64,000 bases of DNA from Flaccisagitta enflata. Its lineage: Eukaryota; Chaetognatha; Sagittoidea; Aphragmophora. The DNA lies in NCBI GenBank assembly GCA_965153355.1, contig OZ231126.1, positions 8,618,001 through 8,682,000 of the forward strand. Reading direction: 5' to 3'. The position numbers and the translations under genes are program-made. A model generated the notes under the pieces. The model searched no databases. It was not told the DNA's origin and saw only the letters and a program-made list of their open reading frames with translations. Below, one piece after another: positions 21,713 to 33,058 of the stretch (its first letter is position 1; each line of letters begins with the position of its first letter).

Positions 21713-21881
21713 GGGTCTCTTATCTTAAAGTTTAGTGAGAACATTATGGCTGGTAGTGCCAACACATTGGATGGTAGCGTCAAAGGCGACGACAGATAAG
21801 GGGATCGGATTGGAGCATTCGTCCATGGGTCAAAGGTCAACCTGGAGATCAAGTTATACATGAAACGAGACAGAGAAAGAA

Positions 21882-22245
<364 letters not shown>

Positions 22246-22361
22246 CAACGATGGTGCAATCAACTATTGTTAAATATAGTGTACACTATATGTAAGAAGG
22301 ACCTAGACAATAAGTCTTCATACACATGTATTTCAAACATGAATAGTCGCAAAAGCGTTAG

Positions 22362-22829
22362 ATGGTCAGCGGTACCGTTGCCCTCAAGAATGTATGAGGG
22401 TGAGATGGTGAAAGTGGCCGCCCCTATAGAGCCGATGACCTATGTTGTCATATTAGGCCTGAGGCTGAATCAGCCTGAAGGATTTGAGCCAGAGGCAGTG
22501 GATTTGAGCCTCTGGATGAGATTTGCTCAGATCAATTTGAGCACTAAGGTTGGAATTTGAGCCCTGTTGGGAAATTGAGCCTCAAGGTTGATTTCAGCCT
22601 TGAGTGCTGGGATTGGGCCTCGAGGCTGGGATTTGGGCCTGAGGCTGGGATTTGGGCCTCGAGGCTGTCGAGATTTGGGCAACGGCGTTTCTGGATTTGG
22701 ATTCAAGGCTAGGATTTGGGCTCCTGTAAGGCTGAAGTGGGGGACGAGGGAGTATAAGGAGAGTACAATAGGGCCGAGAAATTTCCTAAAGAAGATAGTC
22801 ATCGGTTCTCGCCATACTGCCCAAAAGGA
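22362..22829. mobile_element. Family B foldback element
   Basis: Left: GGTCAGCGGTACCGTTGCCC ... GAGCCGATGACCTATGTTGT. Core: GGCCTCGAGGCTGGGATTTG units (22600-22675). Right: ATAGTCATCGGTTCTCGCCA TACTGCCCAAAAGG. Arms have diverged, but the order matches the other B copies. Confidence 0.65.
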
Positions 22830-23278
22830 GCTATAAGATGTTTAAGAATAGATTTAAGAATAAGTATGTAAGACGAGTACAGTCAGCGGACAAAACATAA
22901 TAGGTATATATATCATACCGTTGGTTTTGATCCAACATGGTGATAGTAAACAAAATATTGTAAGCAACAACCAGTGGGTTAAATAACACCTGGCTGTAAT
23001 GTTACAAAATTATAGCATTACAGCCCATTGTTGAATACAACATTTTGGTTGTTACAGCTGGCTGTACTATCTTGGAAAAAATAAAAGTCCAAGCTGGATA
23101 AAGGAAAGATTTGATTTCGAATTTGATAAAAGAATGATCATTTTTACTAGCCTACTATTTAAAATAACCTTTTTAGAGTTTAGAAATTGCTTGTATCTGT
23201 AAGGGAATGCCTTAGTAAAGAGTATAATGCCATTTTGAAGTACATTCCCTCCACACAATTTGTTTACAATTTCTGAGA

Positions 23279-23630
23279 ATCAACATTCTCACTCTTTTTG
23301 ATCTAGAACCCAAACAAAAAAAGCTAGGAGTCTCTGCTTGGGGGCAATAAGTAGCCCTGATCAAGAGTTTCAAAATGGTCACCAATTTTCCTTTCAAATT
23401 CTGCATATCAAAGCGACACTGTAACAAAACGTCATGCATTCATATTCTATCCAAGTTTTTTGTCTATTTCCTGAAATCAACATGTTTACTTATTTTGATG
23501 TAAAATCTAAACAAACAAAGCATTGAGTCTCAGCTTGGCGCCATATGCTAGCCCTGTTTATTGGCTTCATTTTGGTCACCAATTTTCATATCAAATCATG
23601 TATATCAAAGCTGTAATATGATTAAACGTC
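23279..23630 (+). repeat. Direct duplication of about 196-bp period inside T2
   Basis: AATCAACAT ... ATCTAAACAAA ... AGTCTC(T/A)GCTTGG ... TGGTCACCAATTTTC ... ATATCAAAGC ... AAACGTC appears in the same order twice, from 23279 and from 23475. Confidence 0.7.
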
Positions 23631-24216
23631 CTGGACTTTTATTTTTAGTCGCGTGCACGCGACTCTATACCCCGCTTTGTCCGTCCGTCGGTCGGTTGGT
23701 CGGTCGGTTGGTTGGTCGGTCGGTCCCCATTTTACTTTTTTTATTCGTTTTATTCCTATCAAGTCATTTTAAGTCAATTAAGTGATTTTGAGTCAAATTA
23801 GATCATTTTAAGTCATTTTAAGTCATTTTAAGTCACTTTAAGTCAAATTAAGTCATTTGAGTCATTATTGAATTTTAGTCAATTTAAGTCAATTTTAGGT
23901 CATTTTAAGTCATTTTAAGTAAATTCAAGTCAATTTAAGTCAGTTTAACTCAGTATATGTCAATTTAAGGCAGTATAAGTTAATTTAAGTCATTTTATGT
24001 CATTTCTAAATTTTAGTTTATTTAAGTCAATTTAGGTCACTTTAAGTCAATTTAACTTATTTTAGGTAAATTCAAGTCATTTCAGGTAAATTCTAGTCAC
24101 ATTAACTCATTTTAAGTCAATTTAAGTCAATATAAGTCAATTTAAGTCAATTTAAGTCATATTATATCCTTTCAGTCACTTATATATAGCTTAGGTTATT
24201 AAGGGTTATTATAGGT

Positions 24217-24631
24217 TACTACGCGAATAAAAAAAAAAGCCGCACCCTTTTGTAGCCAAGTGGAAAAGACACAAAAAATCAATTTAAAAGTTTTTTGTTT
24301 AACTGGTTTTAAAGATTTTTGAATTTTCTTTCATTCTGGACTAATCCCAGGTCTGTATCTCAAACCGTTTAGGAGATAGAGCTTGCCAAAGTGAACCTCT
24401 CTTTTTCAAAAATGCTCATTTTTCAATAGGATTGCAAAACTGAAAGTGGCAATGTTTTTACTCTTTTTTACGCCATTTCTAAACGAATAAAGCTAGAAAT
24501 ACCAGATTGAAGCCAAATGAAAGATCTTTTTGAGATCTTTGAAATGGTCTAAGATTTTGTTTGATTATTTTGTATTTTGATATGATGAATTGCCATTTAA
24601 AAGTGCGGCTTTTTTTTTGATTCGCGTAGTA
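24217..24631. mobile_element. T element T3 (nested)
   Basis: TACTACGCGAATAAAA...GCCGCAC at the left and GTGCGGCTTTTT...GATTCGCGTAGTA at the right: inverted ends with TA at both borders. The inverted pair of the shared module is at 24331-24380 and 24474-24528. Confidence 0.85.
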
Positions 24632-25351
24632 TTATGCAATTGTAGGTCATTATTGGTAATTATAGGTCAGTATAAAATCATAGGTAAATATAGGTAATTA
24701 TAGGTCATTATAGGTAATTGTAGGTATTTATAGGTAATTATAGGTCATTATGTAATTATAGGTAATCATAGGTCATTATACGTAACTATAGGTCATTATA
24801 GGTCATTATGCAATTATAGGTCAATTTTGGTAATTATAGGTCATTATGTAATTATAGATAATTATAGGTAATAGGGTATTATAGATCGTTATAAGTAATT
24901 ATAGGTCATTATGTAAATATAGGTAATTAAAGGTCATTAAAGGTAATTATCGGTAATTATAGGTCATTATGAAATTATGGGTTATTATAGGTAGTCAAAG
25001 GTCATTAAAGGTAATTATAGGTCATTATGTAATTATAGGTAGTTATAGGTAATCATAGGTCATTAAAGTTAATATAGGTCATTATGCAATTATAGGTAAT
25101 TATAGGTAATCATAGGTCATTATAGGTAATTATAGGTCATTATGATATTATAGGTAATTATGGGTAATAATAGGTCATTATAGGTAATTATTGGTCCATA
25201 TGTAATTACAGGTGATCATAGTTCTTTATAGGTACTTATAGGTCAGTATTCAATTATTGGTAATTATAGGCAATTATAGGTAATTATAGGTAATTATAGG
25301 TAATTATAGGTAATCATAAGTCATTATGGGTAATTATAGGTCATTATGTTA

Positions 25352-26345
25352 CAGGGTGTATCAAGTATTTTGCTCTTTAAGGAATCAACATAGCTTTTCT
25401 CCTAGAAAAGCTATTCCAATTCTGAAAAAAGGTCTGAATAGATCTTGAAGTGCAGTTTTTTTATGTCACCAATTTTTTGGATTTGCATTTTTTAGCTTGG
25501 GAGCTACGGGAATTTAAAGTAAACAACATTATCCAGTCAACTAACCATGGTAAAGAAAAAAATGGATAACTTCTTTTACTAGTTTCTGTTTAACTGTGGG
25601 CCTGAACTGCAGAAAATCCATGACTGTTTAAAAGCTCTGCAAAAAATCTTCAAAACGCGACGTTGCTGGACATTGTAGCTTCATTCATTTAGAAATGGCA
25701 AAGGATTAAAGAAAAAATCACAGATTGAAAAAAATGCTCATTTCAATTTTTTCCCATCGAGAAATTCTACTCTTTTCGTTTTTGTCAATTACGTAACTCA
25801 GGATTGTCTTAGCTACCCGATATCCATGAGCAAATTAAAGAACTATGAATTTTCTATAAAATGGGGCCAAGAACAAATTTCTAACTCAATTTGTATAATT
25901 CCTATGTTACAATAAAGATGACCCATGGAAATCAGATGGTACTGATTTTCCAAATTCTTGACCACCTGTCTTCATTCTTCTGCCATTTCAAAACGGATAG
26001 AGATATGACAACCAGCAAGGTCTCATTGGAAAGATCTTTCATAAAGCTTCAAAACGGTCATGGATATAGCTATGTTTTTCGCATTGCTTGGATGTGATAT
26101 ACTAACAAACAAGTAGTTTGCTTTTTTTTTTGCCATAAATATCCAGATTAAAGATGCAGGCTGGATATGGTTGTTTTCTTCAAACTTACATAGTGGGCAT
26201 AATTAAAAGCGCAGATATAAAAAATTGGTGACATGAAAAAACTGCACTTCAAGATCTATTCAGACCTTTTTTCGGAATTGGATTAGCTTTTCTAAGAGAA
26301 AAGATATGTCGATTCCTTAAAGAGCAAAAGACTTGATACACCCTG
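25352..26345. mobile_element. T element T4 (nested), CAGGGTGT type
   Basis: Flanked by TA on both sides. CAGGGTGTATCAAGTATTTT GCTCTTTAAGGAATC at the left is matched by GATTCCTTAAAGAGCAAAAG ACTTGATACACCCTG at the right; inverted similarity runs about 140 bp, to AAAATTGGTGAC. Shared-module copies lie at 25655-25702 and 25981-26040 in inverted orientation. Tc1/mariner-like by TA target, but without a transposase. Confidence 0.9.
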
Positions 26346-26724
26346 TATTATAGGTAATTATGGGTAATCATACATTATTATAGGTAATTATTGGTCCATA
26401 TGTAATTATAGGTAATCATAGGTCTTTATAGGTACTTATAGGTCTTTATTTAATTATGGGTAATTATAGGTAATTATAGGCAATTATAGGTCAATAGGTA
26501 GTTATAGTCATTATCGTCATTACAGGAAATAACGTTCTTAAACAATTAAGCGATTACGTAATGAAGTAAGTCTCGCACGCGACTTATAGGTGTTGGCCTT
26601 GTTTCCTAGATAGTAACTTGAGCAACTTATTGTTGCATACATTATTTTGTTTTTGAGCAGTCTGTTGGATCGAAGCCAGTGGTATGATATATATACCTAT
26701 AGTGTTTTGTCCACTATCTGAGTA

Positions 26725-27170
26725 CTACCTTTACAGAGACAATATTTTTTCATTTAAATATGATTCAAACATGAATTATTAAAACATTAATCATGAAGGT
26801 AAGAGGGAAAAATTGGTGAGATTCAGAGACAATTAGGGGAAAAAAGAATAAGGAATTGAAGGAAGGAGAAATGGAAGATGATAAAAGAAAGGAAATAGTA
26901 GGAAGAAAAATGGGAAAAAAATAAAAGGAAGAAAAACGGGAAAAAGATAAAAGGAAGAAAAATGGGGAAAAAATGAAAGGAAGAAAATTAGGAGAAAATG
27001 AATGGATGAAAAATGGAAGAAAAAAGACAACGAAATTGCCCTAATGTGAGAAAGAATGTTGAAGTTTGGACGGGGCCAAGAATGAGTTTGGGACGCAATT
27101 TTGACGAATGGAGGTTCACTCAGTCTCAGAATGGAGGAAATATGTCCTCTCTCTACGCCTTCCCTCATCA
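26725..27170. other. Unassigned, purine-rich
   Basis: GGAAGAAAAATGGGAAAAAA words repeat loosely at 26880-27020. No gene seen. Confidence 0.4.
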
Positions 27171-27179
27171 ATTTTCTTT

Positions 27180-27955
<776 letters not shown>

Positions 27956-28257
27956 GGATAGAAAGAGAGACTAATGGCAGGTAAAAGTAATGAATCAGTA
28001 GTTGGTCAGAGACTCTCTGATGTCACTGTTCTCTCCGGTCAACTCTAATTAAGGTTCACCGGTTTATCATCTTTTCTACTTATTCCTTTTTCCAGGGGAT
28101 CGTGGGTCAGGGGTGGTTGGATGGAGGGTAAGAAGACATTTGGATGGAGGGTAAGAAGACGTGTTGGGGGGGGGTCTTGGATTGGGATGGTTTGGTGTTA
28201 TGGTTATGGGGTGATGTCTTCTTAGGCCCACTGAAGGTATCATTACATATTTGCAAA

Positions 28258-28371
28258 GAAAAACAAAACAAAAAAACAAAAACAAAACAAAACACAAAAC
28301 AAAACAAAACAAAACAAAACAAAACAAAACAAAACAAAACAAAACAAAACAAAACAAAACAAAACAAAACA
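28258..28371 (+). repeat. (CAAAA)n microsatellite
   Basis: Pentanucleotide AAAAC units, pure from about 28298 to 28370. Confidence 0.96.
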
Positions 28372-28421
28372 GTCATTTGGGAGGTAACCATATACACGAC
28401 AGATAACAGATGACAGATATG

Positions 28422-29191
28422 TACAGTATGATTTTTCTGAACTGTAACATAAGATGATAACATAACACAAAAGATAGAAGAGCTAGCTATAATCTGAAAA
28501 AAACACTTGGAAGATATGAGTTTGCAGATTTTTGATGGTAAATCCCAAAGACTTTTTCTGTTATTTTGATCTGATTAACGCATGTGAATAGAAGAGCAGA
28601 TTCTGCCAAAAAAGGCTGTTTTGTTGTGATTGTCTTTCTGTAAATTGCTCCTATTTCTGAACGGTTTGAGCTACGGATCCCAGATTGGTCTCAAATGAAA
28701 GATGTTTTGATGTAGTTTTAGGAGAAAAACAAAGACAGCGATATTTTCAAAGAGTTATCCCGCCAAACATAAACAATTTTGTTGTTTCAGGAAAAATTGC
28801 TTGCAGAATTGACTTTCAGTTAACCAAATGCATTCAAAACTAAAAAAAAGTCTGTCTGTTGAGTTTTTCCCAAAAAGGACTTCAAAATAGCTTTCATTTG
28901 GGACCAATCTGGCATCTGTAGCTCAAACCGTTTTGAAATAAGAGCAATTTAAAGAGAAATAATTCAGCCAATATTTTATCAATCTTTTCCATTTTTCCAC
29001 ATTTCTAAATTTCAATCCCAATTAACAAAGTAAGATAGTTATCAATTTTCTTTCAAAAAAACCCTTAGAATCTCTTAGCAAATAACTGCAAACTCTCATC
29101 TTCTAAGAGTTTTTTTCAGAATTTGGCTAGCTCTTCTAGTTTTTGCATAATGTTCTCAAATTATGTTACATTTGAAACAAATCATACTGTA
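28422..29191. mobile_element. T element T5, CAGTATGATTT type
   Basis: TACAGTATGATTTTTCTGAA at the left, AAATCATACTGTA at the right, TA at both borders. Inverted similarity extends to about 130 bp (AGAAGAGCTAGC / GCTAGCTCTTCT). An inverted pair of the shared module lies at 28651-28709 and 28893-28945. No transposase frame. Confidence 0.88.
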
Positions 29192-29342
29192 TTAAGGAAC
29201 GGGGGGACCAAATCAGCGACTGAAAATGGACAATGATGGCATGGAATGGTTCTTCGACTGCCACAGGTAATGAGAAAGATGCAAAGGAATTGTCAGGTCC
29301 AACGCCCGGAGGGGGGAGATATAATTGGAACTGTTCAGCCTT

Positions 29343-29347
<5 letters not shown>

Positions 29348-29399
<52 letters not shown>
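29348..29399 (+). repeat. (GA)n microsatellite
   Basis: About 25 GA units next to the family A copy at 29412. Confidence 0.97.
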
Positions 29400-29403
<4 letters not shown>

Positions 29404-29411
29404 GAAAAAAA

Positions 29412-29608
29412 CAAGGCCGGATACACGGCTACCGAAGTCGCGTGCGGGTGGACAGGGGCCATTTTTAAGGTCACCAGACCATTTGGGCAAGAGCAGTGCG
29501 GTCAAAGAAATAAAATCATAAAAAAAAGTAAAGTGTGACAGACCAACCAACCAACCGACCGACCAACGGACAAAGCGGGTTGTAGAGTCGCGTGCACGCG
29601 ACTAAAAA
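29412..29608 (-). mobile_element. Family A hairpin element, complete
   Basis: CAAGGCCGGATACACGGCTA, AGTCGCGTGCGGGTGGACAG, GGTCACCAGACCATTTGGGC, AAAGTAAAGTGTGACAGACC, CCAACCAACCGACCGACC, GGACAAAGCGGGTTGTAG, and the perfect hairpin AGTCGCGTGCACGCGACT + AAAAA. The best-preserved A copy. Confidence 0.92.
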
Positions 29609-29911
29609 GAGAGAATAGCAATGAGATTAATAGAAACCAAGGCGGTTGGACTGACAGACAGAAAGACAAGTTTTCTAGCGCCAATGAAAAAGACAGTGAA
29701 CGAGTGAAGAGGAAAGGCAGGATAGGACAGTTAGCTTCATCCTCAAAGCGAAAGTAAGTATTCTGGCTGTAGAATGCAAAATCAAGAATGACATCTCAAA
29801 ACAACCGACGCAAACACAAAACAAAAACGCATCTTATAAAGAAAACAGTTGATTGAAATGGAAATAGCCAATTGCAATGAGTAAAAGAATGTTCAATGGA
29901 AAACAATGGAA
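29609..29911. other. Unassigned spacer between two A elements
   Basis: No gene or repeat recognised. Confidence 0.4.
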
Positions 29912-30188
29912 CAAGGCCAACACCTTACAGTCGCGTGCGGTGGTTAAGACCAAAAGACTAAAAGACTAAAAGACTAAAAGACTAAAAGACTAAAAGACTA
30001 AAAGACTAAAAGACAAAGATTAAAAGACTAAAAGACTAAATGTAAATTGACTTAAAATAACTTTAAATAACATAAAATGACTTGAAATGACAAAGAAAAG
30101 CTAAGCGTGATGGACAGACCGACCGACGGACGGACAGACGGAGAGACGGACAGAGCGGGTCATAGAGTCGCTTGCACGCGACTAAAAA
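29912..30188 (-). mobile_element. Family A element, A3 subfamily with GACTAAAA array
   Basis: CAAGGCCAACACCTTACAGT CGCGTGCGG, then about ten GACTAAAA octamers (29953-30040), AAAATGACTTGAAATGACAA words, GACGGACGGACAGACGG, and hairpin AGTCGCTTGCACGCGACT + AAAAA. Confidence 0.88.
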
Positions 30189-30509
30189 GAGCCAATCAAT
30201 CTCTTGTCGCGGAAGCCACACAAAGTCACAGACATCCACAAAGTCAAAGACACACACATACACGTACACAACGCAAAGGGTGCACGTGCAGAGAGGCACA
30301 AAAAATAACCATTACAAAAGAACACGAGAGCACACGAACACAAACAGACAAGCACACAAGCACATAAGCACAAATACAGAGAAAGCTTTCGATTTTCATG
30401 TCATAACGTCATATCATCTTACCAGACTTTCCAAAATGAATCAAACGGAAGATTCATGGGAAATCAGAAAAAAAATAAAAGATTGGATTTGGTCTTGATT
30501 ATCTGAGCT
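30189..30509. other. Unassigned, CACA-rich
   Basis: Loose ACACAAAC/GACACACAC words up to about 30375. No gene seen. Confidence 0.4.
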
Positions 30510-32301
30510 GAGGGCGTGTTTCTACTTATTCGCATGTCTCTATCTTTGTCTCATTTCCCTTTATCTTTCATGTCTCTATCTCTATCTCATCAAGGGCGTG
30601 TTGCCACTATAGTGTACTAATTTGTATGTCTATCTTTGTCTCTTTTTCCTCTATTTTTCGTGTCTCTATCTCTATCTCATCAAGGGTATGTTGCCACTGT
30701 AGTGTACTAATTTGAATGTCTATCTTTGTCTCATTTTCCTCTATTTTTCATGTCTCTATCTCTATCTCACCAAGGGCGTGTTTTCACTAATTCCTTTGTC
30801 TCTATCTTTGTCTCATTTCCCTTTATCTTTCATGTCTCTATCTCTATCTCATCAAGGGCGTGTTGCCACTATAGTGTACTAATTTGTATGTCTATCTTTG
30901 TCTCATTTCCCTTTATCTTTCATGTCTCTATCTCTATCTCATCAAGGGCGTGTTGCCACTATAGTGTACTAATTTGTATGTCTATCTTTGTCTCATTTCC
31001 CTTTATCTTTCATGTCTCTATCTCTATCTCATCAAGGGCGTGTTGCCACTATAGTGTACTAATTTGTATGTGTTTCTTTGTCTCATTTCCCTTTATCTTT
31101 CATGTCTCTATCTCTATCTCATCAAGGGCGTGTTGCCACTATAGTGTACTAATTTGTAAGTCTATCTTTGTCTCTTTTTCCTCTATTTTTCATGTCTCTA
31201 TCTCTATCTCATCAAGGGCGTGTTTCTACTTATTCGCATGTCTCTATCTTTGTCTCATTTCCCTTTATCTTTCATGTCTCTATCTCTATCTCATCAAGGG
31301 CGTGTTGCCACTATAGTGTACTAATTTGTAAGTCTATCTTTGTCTCTTTTTCCTCTATTTTTCATGTCTCTATCTCTATCTCATCAAGGGTGTGTTGCCA
31401 CTGTAGTGTACTAATTTGAATGTCTATCTTTGTCTCATTTTCCTCTATTTTTCATGTCTCTATCTCTATCTCACCAAGGGCGTGTTTTCACTAATTCCTT
31501 TGTCTCTATCTTTGTCTCATTTCCCTTTATCTTTCATGTCTCTATCTCTATCTCATCAAGGGCGTGTTGCCACTATAGTGTACTAATTTGTATGTCTATC
31601 TTTGTCTCTTTTTCCTCTATTTTTCATGTCTCTATCTCTATCTCATCAAGGGCGTGTTGCCACTATAGTGTACTAATTTGTATGTCTATCTTTGTCTCTT
31701 TTTCCTCTATTTTTCATGTCTCTATCTCTATCTCACCAAGGGCGTGTTTTCACTAATTCCTTTGTCTCTATCTTTGTCTCATTTCTTTTTATCTTTCATG
31801 TCTCTATCTCTATCTCTATCTCATCAAGGGCGTGTTGCCACTGTAGTGTACTAATTTGTATGTCTATCTTTGTCTCTTTTTCCTCTATTTTTCATGTCTC
31901 TATCTCCATCTCATCAAGGGCGTGTTGCCACTATAGTGTACTAATTTGTATGTCTATCTTTGTCTCTTTTTCCTCTATTTTTCATGTCTCTATCTCTATC
32001 TCACCAAGGGCGTGTTTTCACTAATTCCTTTGTCTCTATCTTTGTCTCATTTCTTTTTATCTTTCATCTCTCTATCTCTATCTCATCAAGGGTGTGTTGC
32101 CACTGTAGTGTACTAATTTGTAAGTCTATCTTTGTCTCATTTTCCTCTATTTTTCATGTCCCTATCTCTATCTCACCAAGGGCGTGTTGCCACTGTAGTG
32201 TACTAATTTGTAAGTCTATCTTTGTCTCATTTCCTCTATTTTTCATGTGTCTATCTCTATCTCACCAAGGGCGTGTTTTCAGTAATTCCTTTGTCTCCAT
32301 C
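30510..32301 (+). repeat. 90-bp satellite array
   Basis: Units of about 90 bp (AAGGGCGTGTTGCCACTATA starts at 30853, 30943, 31033), plus shorter variants with GTTTTCACTAATTCC or GTTTCTACTTATTCG in place of the GCCACTATAGTG segment. The remainder of each unit is TGTCTCTATCTCTATCTCAT and TTTGTCTCATTTCCCTTTAT. Because 90 is divisible by three, frames stay open through it; there are no unique spacers, so it is not CRISPR. Confidence 0.95.
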
Positions 32302-32946
32302 TTTTTGGATGCAAACGTCAATGGTTCTGCACATGCTGGAAATCTCATGAAGGTGTGTGCGGGAAGACTGGCATTTTTGTATCGTCAGTCTTTTCTTTTA
32401 GACAGAAAGAGTCGACAGACTTTATGCTCGGCGCTCTTACAACCTTATATCGACTACTGCTGCAGTTCATGGTACAGTGGATTAACAGTGGCTTTGAAAG
32501 AACGATCAAATGTCATTCAAAGAAAGATGGTTCGTTATATTTACGGATTAGACAACCGGGCACATGTTGATTTTAAGGATCTACGAGATCTTTCATGGTT
32601 GAGTATTACTGATCGTGTAAGATTTTTCAGGATTCGCCACAAGTTGGCCCCTAGTTACTTACTTCCTAATTTCAGATCAGTCTCAAAAGCGCACTCTCAT
32701 AACACCCGTGGCAGTGGTTTTAACTTTGTTTTATCTCGCGAGTTGTCACTGTCTCCTGCCTCATTCGCTTTTCTTGTTATAAAGCAATGGAATGAGTTGC
32801 CCAACAGTTTGAAGTGTATTACTAAGTATCAAGTTTTTAAGCGTAAGCTTAAAGAGTTTTTCATTTCTCAGTATGACTGGTTATTTACTGCTTTACGGGA
32901 TGGATTTTATATTGTTTATGACTACGGAACTGTCTTTACGAATTGA
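32302..32946 (+). CDS. Non-LTR retrotransposon reverse transcriptase, C-terminal fragment
   Basis: About 214 residues ending at TGA. The open frame upstream is only satellite DNA. RAGLAFLYRQ-like start (CAGRLAFLYRQSFLLDRKSR), then ALLQPYIDYCCSSWYSGL, IQRKMVRYIYGLD, and LPNFRSVSKAHSHNTRGSG, then IKQWNELPNSLK and a short basic tail. IDYCCSSWY, HNTRGS and WNELP are typical of the thumb/C-terminal part of CR1/L2/Jockey-like LINE ORF2 proteins. The YXDD active site and the endonuclease domain are absent: the copy is 5'-truncated. No stops or frameshifts interrupt the remaining part, suggesting a fairly recent insertion. Confidence 0.85.
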   Translation, partial: FLDANVNGSAHAGNLMKVCAGRLAFLYRQSFLLDRKSRQTLCSALLQPYIDYCCSSWYSGLTVALKERSNVIQRKMVRYIYGLDNRAHVDFKDLRDLSWLSITDRVRFFRIRHKLAPSYLLPNFRSVSKAHSHNTRGSGFNFVLSRELSLSPASFAFLVIKQWNELPNSLKCITKYQVFKRKLKEFFISQYDWLFTALRDGFYIVYDYGTVFTN

Positions 32947-33058
32947 TTTTCAACTCTCAATTTTTCATTTTTATTTCTACCAAGGAACTCTTTGGAAAAA
33001 AGTCATTTATCGACTTCCATGAGCTACCCTCCGAAACAAGCTGCTACATTTCCTTGTA

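Larger units (their letters stand above)
23642..26603 (+). mobile_element. Giant family A (A3) element, about 3 kb, inside T2
   Basis: It begins TTTTAGTCGCGTGCACGCGA CTCTATACCCCGCTTTGTCC and GGTCGGTTGG tandems, exactly as the 200-300 bp A copies. It ends AGTCTCGCACGCGACTTATA GGTGTTGGCCTTGTT, like the A3 copy at 61897. Between are AAGTCATTTTAAGTCAATTT arrays (23759-24180) and ATTATAGGTCATTATAGGTA arrays (24640-25350, 26346-26510). T3 and T4 are nested inside. No protein-coding capacity. Confidence 0.8.
22877..26724. mobile_element. T element T2, outer shell of a nest
   Basis: Left CAGCGGACAAAACATAATAG GTATATATATCATACC and right GGTATGATATATATACCTAT AGTGTTTTGTCCACT are inverted copies; similarity continues inward to GTTGCNTAC on both sides. 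Its own interior is about 22,970-23,641 plus the bases after 26,603; the rest is a later family A insertion. No transposase frame. Confidence 0.75.

Noticed and set aside
23642-26603. Autonomous transposon coding region inside the 3-kb A element
   Set aside because: The interior is short-period arrays and nested elements; no frame with a transposase, Rep or helicase motif.
30726-32300. Repeated MSIFVSF...ISSRACCHY peptide frames
   Set aside because: 90-bp satellite; the unit length is a multiple of three, so the frame stays open. No start context or composition of a protein gene.
30510-32301. CRISPR-like direct repeats
   Set aside because: Units are contiguous with no unique spacers and the DNA is eukaryotic.
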